In this document: positions 51,626 to 60,911 of the stretch, piece after piece
Position numbering within the stretch: position 1 is the first letter of the stretch
Layout of the letters: every line of letters starts with the position of its first letter
From: CAIYRG01 sp964494505
GTDB taxonomy: Bacteria; Pseudomonadota; Alphaproteobacteria; Micropepsales; Micropepsaceae
NCBI GenBank assembly: GCA_964494505.1
Contig: CAZBRO010000022.1
Location: 29,233 to 93,232 of the forward strand
Length of the DNA stretch: 64,000 bases
Reading direction: 5' to 3'
Position numbers and translations under genes: made by a program
Notes under the pieces: generated by a model
What the model saw: only the letters and a program-made list of their open reading frames with translations
Database searches by the model: none
What the model was told of the DNA's origin: nothing

Positions 51626-52669
51626 ATGACAGAAGCACAAAGCCGTTCGTCGCTGCTCAGCGTTTTGGGTCGCAAAGCTGTGCGCCCCTGCCCCATATGG
51701 TTGATGCGTCAGGCTGGGCGCTATCTGCCGGAATATCAGGCGGTGCGCAAAAAGGCAGGCTCGTTTTGGACCATGTGCATGAGTCCAGAGCTTGCCATCG
51801 AGGTGACGGTGCAGCCGATTGCGCGTTTTGATTTCGATGCGGCGATTTTGTTCTCTGACATTCTGGTGGTGCCGTTTGCACTGGGCCAGGGCGTGCGGTT
51901 TGAGGACGGCCATGGACCGATACTCGATGCTTTTGGCGGTGTAGAAGGGTTGGTCAGGGACGAGGCGATTTGGGCAGAGAAGCTGGCGCCCGTCTATGAA
52001 GCGATGCGCGGTACACGGGCCCGGTTGGCGCCAGAAAAAGCGATGATCGGCTTTGCGGGCGCGCCTTGGACGTTGGCGGCCTATATGCTGGAAGGCAAAG
52101 GCTCACCCGACCAGCGAGCGGCGAAGCTTGCTGCCTATCGTGACCCGGAGCATTTCACCCGCCTCTTGAACGTACTGACCGAATGCGTCGCTTGGCACCT
52201 TATCCGCCAGCTCGAAGCAGGTGCCGATGTTGTGCAGATTTTCGATTCCTGGGCAGGAGGATTACCGCAAGCTGCTTTTGTCGATTGGGTGATTGGCCCG
52301 AACCGGAGGGTTGTGGAGATTGTGCGCAAGGCTGTGCCGGGGGCGAAGATAATCGGTTTTCCGCGCGCGGCAACCGAAAGTGGTTACCAGGTCTTTGCGG
52401 CACAAACCGGTGTAAACGCGGTCGGGATCGATACCGCCGCTTCGATGCGCTGGGCGGCGCGCGTGCTCAGCTCCCGCGTGGCCGTCCAAGGGAATCTCGA
52501 TCCGATCGCTCTGATCGCGGGTGGCGATGCATTAAAACGGGCTGTGGATGACATCCTTTCGGCAGCCGAAGGAATTCCATTGATCTTCAATCTCGGGCAC
52601 GGGGTTCTGCCCGAGACGCCGCTGGACCACGTGGCGCAACTGGTGGCGCAGGTGCGAGGCGCGGCGTGA
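51626..52669 (+). CDS. hemE: Uroporphyrinogen decarboxylase
   Basis: 347 aa. The N-terminal signature CPIWLMRQAGRYLPEY and FDAAILFSDILVVP are intact. It converts uroporphyrinogen III to coproporphyrinogen III. The ATG at 51626 lies inside the CtrA-site/origin margin; a TTG at 51614 is the alternative. hemH follows with a GTGA overlap. Confidence 0.95.
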   Translation: MTEAQSRSSLLSVLGRKAVRPCPIWLMRQAGRYLPEYQAVRKKAGSFWTMCMSPELAIEVTVQPIARFDFDAAILFSDILVVPFALGQGVRFEDGHGPILDAFGGVEGLVRDEAIWAEKLAPVYEAMRGTRARLAPEKAMIGFAGAPWTLAAYMLEGKGSPDQRAAKLAAYRDPEHFTRLLNVLTECVAWHLIRQLEAGADVVQIFDSWAGGLPQAAFVDWVIGPNRRVVEIVRKAVPGAKIIGFPRAATESGYQVFAAQTGVNAVGIDTAASMRWAARVLSSRVAVQGNLDPIALIAGGDALKRAVDDILSAAEGIPLIFNLGHGVLPETPLDHVAQLVAQVRGAA

Positions 52670-53706
52670 AGCTCGCCGTCGTCCTATTCAACCTCGGCGG
52701 GCCCGATTCGCTCGACGCGGTCGAGCCATTCCTGCGCAATCTGTTCGGAGATCCTGCGATCATTCAGCTTCCCGGCATCGTGCGAAAGCCCCTGGCCCGG
52801 CTGATTGCTGCGCGCCGCGCTCCGCTGGCAAAGAAAATCTATGCGCATCTTGGCGGGCGCTCGCCGATTCTGGAGGAAACCGAGGATCAGGCGCGCGCCC
52901 TGGAAGTGGCCCTTCAAGGCGAAGGCCACGAGGCGAAATGCTTCATCGCCATGCGCTGCTGGAAGCCGTTCACGCGCGAAGCCGTCACGGCGATGAAGGC
53001 TTTTGCGCCAGAGCGCATCGTGCTCCTGCCGCTTTATCCGCAATATTCCACGACCACGACGCGTTCGTCTCTCGATGAATGGGCTCGCGAAGCCAAGCGT
53101 CAGCGTTTGAGCGCCCGCACGCATGTGGTGTGCTGCTACCCCGACGATGCGGGTTTTGTAACCGCGCTTGCCGAGCTCGTCAGCGACGCGCTCGGTCAAA
53201 GAAATCCACAGAATTCCTATCGCGTGCTTTTCTCCGCGCACGGGCTCCCCAAGCGCATGGTGGAGAAGGGCGATCCCTATCAAGGCCAAGTGGAACGTAC
53301 TGTCGAAGCGGTGGTCGGCAAGCTGAACCGTCCGGATCTCGATTGGACGATCTGCTACCAAAGCCGTGTCGGGCCGCTCGAATGGATCGGTCCGGCCACT
53401 GACGCCGAAGTCAGACGCGCAGGCGCTGAGGGCAAAGGCTTGATCGTAGCCCCCGTCGCGTTTGTTTCCGAACATTCCGAAACGCTGGTCGAACTTGATG
53501 TGGAATATCGCAAACTCGCTGCCGAAACCGGCGTGTCGGACTATCTTCGGGTGCCGGCCGTGCGCACGCATCCGGCCTTTATCAAGGGCTTGGCGGGGCT
53601 TGTGTTGCGGGCGCTCGCCGCGGACGCGCCCGTGACCTCGGCTCCGATGCGCATCTGCCCCGTGCCTTGCGTGTGTGGCCAGGATTCAAGGCTTTCCCAT
53701 GCTTGA
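52666..53706 (+). CDS. hemH: Ferrochelatase with cysteine-rich C-terminus
   Basis: 346 aa, inserts iron into protoporphyrin IX. FNLGGPDSLDAVEPFL, the active-site His in FSAHGLPKRMV and YQSRVGPLEWIGP are present. The C-terminus carries RICPVPCVCGQ (three Cys), reminiscent of the [2Fe-2S]-bearing ferrochelatases known from Caulobacter. GTG start coupled to hemE. The end overlaps hemJ by 8 bases. Confidence 0.95.
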   Translation: MKLAVVLFNLGGPDSLDAVEPFLRNLFGDPAIIQLPGIVRKPLARLIAARRAPLAKKIYAHLGGRSPILEETEDQARALEVALQGEGHEAKCFIAMRCWKPFTREAVTAMKAFAPERIVLLPLYPQYSTTTTRSSLDEWAREAKRQRLSARTHVVCCYPDDAGFVTALAELVSDALGQRNPQNSYRVLFSAHGLPKRMVEKGDPYQGQVERTVEAVVGKLNRPDLDWTICYQSRVGPLEWIGPATDAEVRRAGAEGKGLIVAPVAFVSEHSETLVELDVEYRKLAAETGVSDYLRVPAVRTHPAFIKGLAGLVLRALAADAPVTSAPMRICPVPCVCGQDSRLSHA

Positions 53707-54148
53707 AGCGCTCAATCCGTTCTATCTCTGGATCAAGGCGTTCCACGTCATCGCGGTGATTTCGTGGATGGCGGGCCTGCTATATCTGCCGCGTCTGTTT
53801 TTCTATCACTGCGATGCGACACCCGGCACGCCGGATTCGGAGCGCTTCAAGACCATGGAGCGGCGCCTGCTGCGGATCATCGTCAATCCGGCCATGATCG
53901 CGGTGTGGGTGCTGGGCCTGACGCTGGCGCTCACGCCGGCCTCCGGCGGGCCGATGCAGGGCTGGCTGATGACGAAATTCACGCTCGTGCTGCTGCTTTC
54001 CGGGGTTCACGGGATGTTTGCGCGCTGGCGCAAGGATTTCGCCATCGACCGCAACCGCCATACCAAGCGCTTTTACGCCGCCTGGAACGAAGTGCCGGCC
54101 GTTCTGATGATCGGCATCGTCATCCTGGCGGTGGTCAAACCTTTTTGA
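53699..54148 (+). CDS. hemJ: Protoporphyrinogen oxidase HemJ
   Basis: 149 aa with four membrane helices. Conserved His/Lys positions lie in LWIKAFHVIAVISWMAGLLYLPRLF (two pieces) and KFTLVLLLSGVHGMF. Oxidises protoporphyrinogen IX. With hemE and hemH it forms a three-step heme operon next to rho, as is common in alphaproteobacteria. Confidence 0.93.
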   Translation: MLEALNPFYLWIKAFHVIAVISWMAGLLYLPRLFFYHCDATPGTPDSERFKTMERRLLRIIVNPAMIAVWVLGLTLALTPASGGPMQGWLMTKFTLVLLLSGVHGMFARWRKDFAIDRNRHTKRFYAAWNEVPAVLMIGIVILAVVKPF

Positions 54149-54371
54149 TCAGGCAGCGCCCTACACGAAGGGGGGATTTCCAAAGTAACGAATTGTCGAT
54201 AGACTTGTGGTGTTCTTCAAAGAACGCGCCTAATTCAAATGCGCCGTGGCAAACGGCGAAAGGCGCGCGAAAACCTCCCAGACCACGCGAGCGAACCGAA
54301 CGGTCCTCGCGCGAATCTCCCAGCAGGGCCCGTTTCTTTCCAGCTCCCAAAACCTCCCAGGTGTACGCCAC
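54149..54371 (+). promoter_or_regulatory. Long rho leader with repeated C-rich motif
   Basis: 223 bases without a gene. CTCCCAG occurs at 54275-54281, 54317-54323 and 54354-54360; two of these are part of a 12-base direct repeat AAAACCTCCCAG (54270-54281 and 54349-54360). C-rich, G-poor repeats fit rho-dependent autoregulation, which is known for rho in E. coli. The role here is inferred. Confidence 0.5.
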
Positions 54372-55655
54372 ATGACTGTTCAATCCGGCCTTCAGGCCAT
54401 GAAACTCCAGGATTTGAAGACGAAAAAGCCCAACGAATTGTTGGAATTCGCCGAAAGTGTGGAGGTTGAGAACGCGTCCTCCATGCGCAAGCAGGACATG
54501 ATGTTCGCGATCCTCAAGGAGCTCGCCGAGCGCAATGTGGAGATCAGCGGCGACGGTGTTCTCGAAATCCTGCAGGACGGGTTCGGTTTCCTCCGGAGTC
54601 CGGAATCGAACTATCTCGCCGGCCCCGACGACATCTATGTCTCGCCCTCCCAGATCCGCCGCTTTGGCCTGCGCACCGGCGATACGGTGGAAGGTCCGAT
54701 CCGCAGTCCCAAGGATGGAGAGCGCTATTTTGCCCTGCTGAAGGTTTCGACCATCAATTTCGAAGACCCGGAAGCGGGCAAGCACAAGGTACATTTCGAC
54801 AATCTGACGCCGCTCTATCCCACGCGCCGCTTCGTGCTCGAACTCGACGATCCGACGGTCAAGGACAAGACCGGGCGCATCATCGATATCGTGGCGCCTT
54901 TGGGTATGGGTCAGCGCGCGCTCATTACGGCGCAGCCGCGCACCGGCAAAACCGTGATCCTTCAGAACATCGCCAAGGCGGTCGCGATCAACCATCCCGA
55001 TTGCTATCTGATCGTGCTCCTGATCGACGAACGTCCCGAGGAAGTCACCGACATGCAGCGTTCGGTCAGGGGCGAAGTGATCTCATCCACCTTCGACGAG
55101 CCGGCAACGCGTCATGTGCAAGTGGCTGAGATGGTGATCGAGAAGGCCAAGCGCCTCGTGGAACACAAGCGCGACGTGGTGATTCTGCTCGATTCCATCA
55201 CGCGTCTGGGCCGGGCCTACAACACGGTCGTACCGTCTTCGGGCAAGGTGTTGACCGGCGGCGTCGACGCCAACGCGCTGCAACGGCCCAAGCGCTTCTT
55301 CGGCGCGGCGCGCAATATCGAGGAGGGCGGCTCGCTCACCATCATTGCAACCGCGCTGATCGACACCGGCAGCCGCATGGACGAAGTGATTTTCGAAGAG
55401 TTCAAGGGCACGGGCAATTCGGAAATCATTCTGGACCGTAAGGTCGCCGACAAGCGCGTCTTCCCGGCCATCGATATTCTGCGCTCCGGCACCCGCAAGG
55501 ACGAGCTGCTGGTGGACAAGGGAACGCTGTCCAAGATGTATGTGCTCCGGCGGATTCTCGCGCCCATGGGCACCATCGACGCCATCGAATTCCTGCTCGA
55601 CAAGCTGCGTCAGACCAAGACCAACGACGATTTCTTCGACAGCATGAACACGTGA
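54372..55655 (+). CDS. rho: Transcription termination factor Rho
   Basis: 427 aa hexameric RNA helicase. The RNA-binding domain DGFGFLRSPESNYLAGPDDI (in part), Walker A AQPRTGKTV, the Q/R-loop region and C-terminal DFFDSMNT are conserved. The ATG at 54372 is chosen over a conserved internal ATG at 54399 because AGG lies 10 bases upstream of the first only. Confidence 0.96.
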   Translation: MTVQSGLQAMKLQDLKTKKPNELLEFAESVEVENASSMRKQDMMFAILKELAERNVEISGDGVLEILQDGFGFLRSPESNYLAGPDDIYVSPSQIRRFGLRTGDTVEGPIRSPKDGERYFALLKVSTINFEDPEAGKHKVHFDNLTPLYPTRRFVLELDDPTVKDKTGRIIDIVAPLGMGQRALITAQPRTGKTVILQNIAKAVAINHPDCYLIVLLIDERPEEVTDMQRSVRGEVISSTFDEPATRHVQVAEMVIEKAKRLVEHKRDVVILLDSITRLGRAYNTVVPSSGKVLTGGVDANALQRPKRFFGAARNIEEGGSLTIIATALIDTGSRMDEVIFEEFKGTGNSEIILDRKVADKRVFPAIDILRSGTRKDELLVDKGTLSKMYVLRRILAPMGTIDAIEFLLDKLRQTKTNDDFFDSMNT

Positions 55656-55665
55656 CGGCTGTTGT

Positions 55666-55782
55666 TCAGGCGAGTTTCAGTCCGCAATGTTTGGCGAAAT
55701 GGCGGAAATCGCCATCTCGTGCGATCAGCGCGACATTGTGACCGATGCAGGACTGAGCAATAAGCGCATCGGGCAACCCTGG
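55666..55782 (-). pseudogene. VapC/PIN-domain toxin remnant
   Basis: Only the last 38 or so codons remain in frame: LPDALIAQSCIGHNVALIAR, then DGDFRHFAKHCGLKLA and stop. This is the C-terminal third of a PIN domain, with the conserved Asp of PDALIA and RDGDF. A stop codon lies just upstream at 55786-55788, and no antitoxin gene is visible. It sits between rho and the YqhA gene. Confidence 0.8.
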
Positions 55783-55796
55783 TCTTCAAGCTGGGC

Positions 55797-56318
55797 TCAA
55801 CCCTGGTGTTCGCCGGCCCTATCCGCGATGTAATCCATTAATGCCATCAGCACGCCGGAAACCACAAAGGTGAGATGGATGGCGATCAGAAAAATGATCG
55901 TTTCCCGGTTATAGGAAGCCGGCGACAGAAAAACCTTGAGCAGTTGGATCGTTGAGATGGCGACGATGGACGCGATCAGCTTCAGCTTCATCGCGGAAAA
56001 GTCGATTGTCCCCATCCAGGCGGGCCGATCGGGGTGGTCGTGGATATCCATCTTCGAGACGAAATTTTCATAGCCGGCAAAGATCACCATCACGATCAGA
56101 TTGGCCGCGAGCGAGAGATCGATCAGCGTCAGCACCCATAGGATGACGCCCGCTTCATCGAGTGTAGCGATTGCCGGAAGCTCGGCCACGAGCGCGTGCA
56201 GGAAGACAGCCAACAGCACCATCAACGCGACCACGAGCCCGATATAGAACGGCGCCATCAGCCAGCGGCTGGCGAACAGGCCGCGTTCGAGAATGCGCTC
56301 TATGTTGATTCTCGCCAT
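55797..56318 (-). CDS. YqhA/UPF0114 family membrane protein
   Basis: 173 aa with four membrane helices. ERGLFASRWLMAPFYIGLVV, LIDLSLAANLIVMVIFAGYENFVS (two pieces) and KLKLIASIVAISTIQLLK are typical. Function unknown. It follows the CDF-like gene by 4 bases. Confidence 0.88.
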   Translation of the reverse strand: MARINIERILERGLFASRWLMAPFYIGLVVALMVLLAVFLHALVAELPAIATLDEAGVILWVLTLIDLSLAANLIVMVIFAGYENFVSKMDIHDHPDRPAWMGTIDFSAMKLKLIASIVAISTIQLLKVFLSPASYNRETIIFLIAIHLTFVVSGVLMALMDYIADRAGEHQG

Positions 56319-56322
56319 GACG

Positions 56323-56913
56323 CTATCGGGTGCGGCCGGCGTCCAGCCGCCCGGTGATGGCGATGCGCCAGCCGGAGACGAAGAAGAATGTCGCCATCGC
56401 GCCGCCGATTACGAGGTCCGGGATGTTCGAGTGCGTCGCCAGCACCAGAATCGCCGCAGCGATCACCGCGATGTTGCCGACCGCATCGGTGCGGGAAAGC
56501 CGCCACAGCGCGGTAAGCCCGGTTAGCGTGCGCCGTTGCCCGAGCACGATGGCGCCAACCGAAAGATCGGCGAGGAGCGCCACCGCGCCGATAACCGTCA
56601 TCGCAACCGGATGCGGGATGCTGCCGAGGAACAGACGCCTCACCGCCAGCACGCACACCAGCGCGCCGAGAAGCGCCATGATGAATCCCTGGAGCTGCAC
56701 CGTCCAGCGCTGGCGCGTGATGGTGCCCGCCGTCGACCATAGGGCGAAACCGGCGCTGATCGAATGCTGCACGAAGGACAGCGCGTCCGCCGCCATGGCC
56801 GTCGATGCAAACGGCACGGCCGCCATGCTTTCGAAGAAACCCATCATGCCGGTGATGGTCGCAATCAGAGCCAGCGCAACGCGTTCATCCATGGCGGGCG
56901 CGGCCTTTGGCAT
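56323..56913 (-). CDS. CDF-like cation transporter, membrane domain only
   Basis: 196 aa with five or six helices. SRTDAVGNIAVIAAAILV and PDLVIGGAMATFFFVSGWRI resemble the helix V region of cation diffusion facilitators, and AADALSFVQHSISAGFALWS resembles helix II. There is no cytoplasmic C-terminal domain and no His-rich loop. It may be a short CDF-superfamily member. Metal specificity is unclear. Confidence 0.65.
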   Translation of the reverse strand: MPKAAPAMDERVALALIATITGMMGFFESMAAVPFASTAMAADALSFVQHSISAGFALWSTAGTITRQRWTVQLQGFIMALLGALVCVLAVRRLFLGSIPHPVAMTVIGAVALLADLSVGAIVLGQRRTLTGLTALWRLSRTDAVGNIAVIAAAILVLATHSNIPDLVIGGAMATFFFVSGWRIAITGRLDAGRTR

Positions 56914-56964
56914 TGGCCTTGGCCGCTCGCTGACGCATCGGCGGAGGAATTTGCATCACATCCA

Positions 56965-57930
56965 TTACGGCAGCAAAACCGTTGCGCCGGTCGTATTGCG
57001 CGAATGGAGTGCTTCATGCGCGGCACGCGCATCGGCGAGCTTGAAGCGTTGGTTCACCTGCACTTTGATGGCGCCCGAAGCGATGGTTCCGAACAGATCG
57101 TCAGCCGTTTCCTTCAATTCGTCGGCATTGCGCGCGTAATGCGCAAGCGTCGGCCGCGTGAGATAGAACGAGCCTTTGCTGAGGGTCAAAGGCTCGAAGA
57201 GAGGTGCAGGGCCCGACGAATTTCCGAAATAGACCAGCATGCCGCGAATGGCGAGCGAATCGAGGGAGCCCAGGAACGTATCTTTGCCGACGGAATCATA
57301 GGCCACCGGAACGCCCGCGCCATTGGTGATCTCGCGCACGCGCTTGACCCATTCGTCTTTGCGCATGTTCAGCACCTGGGCGCAGCCGTTTTCCCGTGCG
57401 AGCGCGAGCTTGTCGTCCGAGCCGACAGTGCCGATTACGGTGACGCCCAGATGCTTCGCCCACTGGCAGGCGATGAGCCCCACGCCTCCAGCGGCCGAAT
57501 GGAACAGGATGGTGTCCCCGGCCTTGACCGGATAGGTGGCCTTGAGGAGATAACGGGCAGTGAGGCCCTTCAGCAGCGACGCCGCGGCAACCTCGTCCGA
57601 AATCGCATCCGGCAGTTTCACCGCATTCCATGCCGGAATATTCGCGGCTTCCGCATAGGAGGCGCGCACCATGCAATAGGCGACACGGTCGCCTACTTTC
57701 ACGCTGCGCACGTTTTCGCCCACCGCATCCACGATCCCCGCAGCCTCCGAGCCCAGAATCGCCGGCATCGGGAGCGGATAGAGCCCCGCCCGATGATAGG
57801 TGTCGATGAAATTGACCCCTATGGCGGTATGCCGGATGCGGACCTGATCGGCGGCAGGCGGCGGGAGATCGACGTCCTCATAGGTGAGGACGTCCGGCCC
57901 GCCGGTCTTGTGGATGCGGACGGCTTTCAT
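56965..57930 (-). CDS. NADPH:quinone oxidoreductase (medium-chain dehydrogenase family)
   Basis: 321 aa zinc-free MDR protein. MKAVRIHKTGGPDVL at the start, GSEAAGIVDAVGENV and the nucleotide-loop AAGGVGLIACQWAKHLG match the QOR/zeta-crystallin type. The ATG at 57930 removes a non-homologous upstream frame. It starts 7 bases after the dienelactone hydrolase stop. Confidence 0.9.
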   Translation of the reverse strand: MKAVRIHKTGGPDVLTYEDVDLPPPAADQVRIRHTAIGVNFIDTYHRAGLYPLPMPAILGSEAAGIVDAVGENVRSVKVGDRVAYCMVRASYAEAANIPAWNAVKLPDAISDEVAAASLLKGLTARYLLKATYPVKAGDTILFHSAAGGVGLIACQWAKHLGVTVIGTVGSDDKLALARENGCAQVLNMRKDEWVKRVREITNGAGVPVAYDSVGKDTFLGSLDSLAIRGMLVYFGNSSGPAPLFEPLTLSKGSFYLTRPTLAHYARNADELKETADDLFGTIASGAIKVQVNQRFKLADARAAHEALHSRNTTGATVLLP

Positions 57931-57937
57931 CAGCGTG

Positions 57938-58636
57938 TTACTCGAGATGCTGGCGGAAGAAACTGTCTGTCCTGGAATTGGCAAGATCGGCGCAGGCTTT
58001 GTCGTAATGCTGGCCGCCTTCGCGGGCAAAAGCGTGGTCCATGTTGGGATAGGAGTGGATCGTCACCAGCGGATTGCCCTTGAGCCCGTCGATGATCTGC
58101 TTCTGCGCTTCGGGCGGGCAATAGGCGTCCTTTTCCGCGATGTGCAGCATCAGCGGCTTTTTGAGGTTGCCGGCCTCGGTCAGCCGGTTCTGAATCATGA
58201 CCCCGTAATAGCCGACATTGGCGTCGGAATCGGTGCGCGTGCCGGACAGGAAGGCGAGCTGGCCGCCCAGGCAATAGCCGACCGTGCCGACCTTGCCTGA
58301 CACGCCCGCGACTTTGCGCAAATGGCTGATCGAGGCCTGGATATCGGTCACGCCCTTGTCCGCGTCGAATTTTTGCATCAGGCCGAAGGCGCGGCCCCAA
58401 TCTTCCTGCGTCTTGTCGGTAAGCTGCACGCCGGGCTCGAGCCGCCAGAACAGGTCGGGTGCGAGCGCGAAGCGGCCGCGGGCGGCGTGCGCATCGCAAA
58501 TCTGGCGCACGACGTCATTCACGCCGAAAATTTCCTGGATCACGATGACGCCGGGTCCGTGGCCGCTCGCCGGGCTCGCGAGATAGGCTCCGAAACTGCC
58601 GTCGGGTCCCTGAACGGTAATGTCTTTTCCACTCAT
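57938..58636 (-). CDS. Dienelactone hydrolase family protein
   Basis: 232 aa alpha/beta hydrolase with a cysteine nucleophile: VGYCLGGQLA, the Glu in VIQEIFGVND, Asp in AEKDAYCPP and His in MDHAFAREGG. It has no signal peptide. It may act with the quinone reductase on aromatic or lactone compounds; no pathway genes surround it. Confidence 0.9.
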   Translation of the reverse strand: MSGKDITVQGPDGSFGAYLASPASGHGPGVIVIQEIFGVNDVVRQICDAHAARGRFALAPDLFWRLEPGVQLTDKTQEDWGRAFGLMQKFDADKGVTDIQASISHLRKVAGVSGKVGTVGYCLGGQLAFLSGTRTDSDANVGYYGVMIQNRLTEAGNLKKPLMLHIAEKDAYCPPEAQKQIIDGLKGNPLVTIHSYPNMDHAFAREGGQHYDKACADLANSRTDSFFRQHLE

Positions 58637-58725
58637 GACGCCAATCCCCTCCGTTGTTTGAATGCGGTTATCTGTTCACCATAGCGGACGTCGTGTTTTC
58701 TCACCATGCCCCGTCCAGCATCGTC

Positions 58726-60798
58726 TCAGGCAGAGCCCGCGGTTCGGGCCATTGGTGAATTTTCAGGCAGTTGCAGCGCGTGGCTGAGGACGGCCGGACT
58801 CGTGATCGGCGGGGAGCACACCATGCCGCCGCAGACATACACCGTCGGCAGGCCCTCCTGCATGGTCTTGCCCTCGGCCGGGTGGCCCGCGGGGAGGCTT
58901 TCGCCCGGTCCCACAGCGATCAGGAGCCGATTGGGCAGGCTCCGTCCCAGCACGGCGCGCACCATATCCTGGGTCCGCACATCGCCCGCCGGGCCGTACA
59001 CCACGATTTCCAGGCATGACGTGCAGAATTCGAAATTGTTCAGGAAGGTGGACATCTGCATGTAGCTCGCCGCCACATCGCCGGCGAAGGCCTGGATCAG
59101 CGTGTTGGCGCGTTCGGCATGGAATTGATCGACCGTCAGGTAGAACAGCCTTCCATGCACGCCTACCATGACCCCGTTTCCCGAGGGCGTCTGGGTGTCG
59201 AACGCATTGCGCGTGCGCACCTGGTCGGGAAGATCGCTGTTGCGCGAATAGACATAGCCGCCCTGCACCACATCCCAGAATTCCTGGTCCAGCGTGCGGG
59301 TCCACGCCCGCGCGCGGTCGAGATAGAAGCGCTCCTGCGTGGCCTCGTGAAGTGCGAGCGCCGCGCGCGCCATCGCGGCATAGCCATCGGCGAAGGCCTG
59401 ATGCTGGCGCTTGTTCGCGCGGTAGGAATGGAACAGGCGGTCGCCATCGCCATGCCTGTCGCAGATGAACTGGAACGCCTCGCGGGCGGCGGCGAGCCAA
59501 TCGGGCCGTTCGAAAACGGCGCCGGCATTGGCAAGGGCTGCGATCATCAGGCCGTTCCAATCCACCAGCACTTTGTCGTCGCGGCCCGGGCGAACGCGTC
59601 TCTCGCGTGCTTCGAGCAGGCGCCGTTTCTGTTCGCTGAACGAGATTTCTTCGGCTTCGGTCCAGCCCGGGAGATTGGAGACGCGATGCAGGATGTTGCG
59701 TCCGGTAGGCCGTCCCTCATGCGGGAAATTGCCTTCGCGGGTCACGCCATAGGCCTGCTTGAAGCGATCGACATTGGTGCCGCTCAGCACCGTGTCGATT
59801 TCGGCTTCGGTCCAGGCGTAGAACTTGCCTTCTTCGCCTTCGGAATCGGCATCGAGACTGGAGGCGAATGCGGCGCCCTCGACGCGCATCTCCCGCAACA
59901 GCCAGGTCACGGTTTCTTCGATCTTGCCTTTCAGGACCGCTTGCTTGCCGTGCTGCCAGACGAGGGTCATGATGTCGAGCAGCTGAGCATTGTCGTAGAG
60001 CATCTTTTCGAAATGCGGCATCAGCCACTGATCGTCGATCGCATACCGGGCAAAGCCGCCACCGACGTGATCGTAGATTCCGCCCCGTCCCATATTGTCG
60101 AGCGAAACGAGCGTGAGCGAGAGGAATTGCTGCATGCCCGTGCGCAGATAGGCGCGCCACAAAAGTTCCAGGATGGGTACGTTGGGAAATTTCGGCGAAC
60201 CCACAATGCCGCCATAGAAGATGTCGCAATTCTGCGCGGTGGCGACGGCGACCTTGTCGAGCTTTTTCATGTCGAATTGGCCGGCGCGATTCTGGTACCA
60301 GGCCTGATCGAGCGAATCGGAAATCTGGCGCACATTCGGCTGCAGCATTTCCGGCGATTCACGGAAGCGCGCGGCGATGTCTTTCAGCACTGTCTTGAAG
60401 GCGGGCCGGCCGAGCCCTTCATTTCGCGGGAAATAGGTACCGGCCCAGAACGGTTCGCCGCGCGGGGTTAGGAACACGTTCAGCGGCCAGCCGCCATTTT
60501 GGCCCATGATGGAGGGGATTTTCTGCAGCCAGGTGTCGATGTCGGGCCGTTCTTCGCGATCGACCTTCACACAGACATAAAGCTCGTTCATGACGGAGGC
60601 AGTTTCGGGATCTTCGAAACTCTCATGGGCCATTACATGGCACCAATGGCACGCCGCATAGCCGACCGAGATCAGGATGGGCCGGTTGGTGCGCTGGGCT
60701 TCGGCGAGAACCTCCGGTCCCCAGGGCCGCCATTCGACAGGATTGTCCTTGTGCTGCAGCAAATAGGGGCTGGTTTCGTGGGCGAGCAGGTTGGGCAT
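58726..60798 (-). CDS. DUF255/YyaL thioredoxin-domain protein (SSP411 family)
   Basis: 690 aa. A thioredoxin-like N-terminus with CHWCHVMAHESFEDPE, KVDREERPDID and NGGWPLNVFLTP is followed by an (alpha/alpha)6-type helical domain (LVDWNGLMIAALANAG). The length is typical. Function unknown; redox or sugar-epimerase roles are suggested from folds only. Divergent from mnmE. Confidence 0.9.
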   Translation of the reverse strand: MPNLLAHETSPYLLQHKDNPVEWRPWGPEVLAEAQRTNRPILISVGYAACHWCHVMAHESFEDPETASVMNELYVCVKVDREERPDIDTWLQKIPSIMGQNGGWPLNVFLTPRGEPFWAGTYFPRNEGLGRPAFKTVLKDIAARFRESPEMLQPNVRQISDSLDQAWYQNRAGQFDMKKLDKVAVATAQNCDIFYGGIVGSPKFPNVPILELLWRAYLRTGMQQFLSLTLVSLDNMGRGGIYDHVGGGFARYAIDDQWLMPHFEKMLYDNAQLLDIMTLVWQHGKQAVLKGKIEETVTWLLREMRVEGAAFASSLDADSEGEEGKFYAWTEAEIDTVLSGTNVDRFKQAYGVTREGNFPHEGRPTGRNILHRVSNLPGWTEAEEISFSEQKRRLLEARERRVRPGRDDKVLVDWNGLMIAALANAGAVFERPDWLAAAREAFQFICDRHGDGDRLFHSYRANKRQHQAFADGYAAMARAALALHEATQERFYLDRARAWTRTLDQEFWDVVQGGYVYSRNSDLPDQVRTRNAFDTQTPSGNGVMVGVHGRLFYLTVDQFHAERANTLIQAFAGDVAASYMQMSTFLNNFEFCTSCLEIVVYGPAGDVRTQDMVRAVLGRSLPNRLLIAVGPGESLPAGHPAEGKTMQEGLPTVYVCGGMVCSPPITSPAVLSHALQLPENSPMARTAGSA

Positions 60799-60911
60799 TT
60801 GGGGGTCCGAAGGGCGTTGCGCCGGTGTGAGGAAATGATTTTCCGTTTCGTAGCGCTTCTCTTGGCCGACTCACAAGGCGCGTGGGCGATTTCCCGCGCG
60901 GAAGGCCTTTC

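Noticed and set aside
59119..60471. 450-codon plus-strand open frame opposite the DUF255 gene
   Set aside because: Antisense shadow of a well-supported gene in GC-rich DNA.
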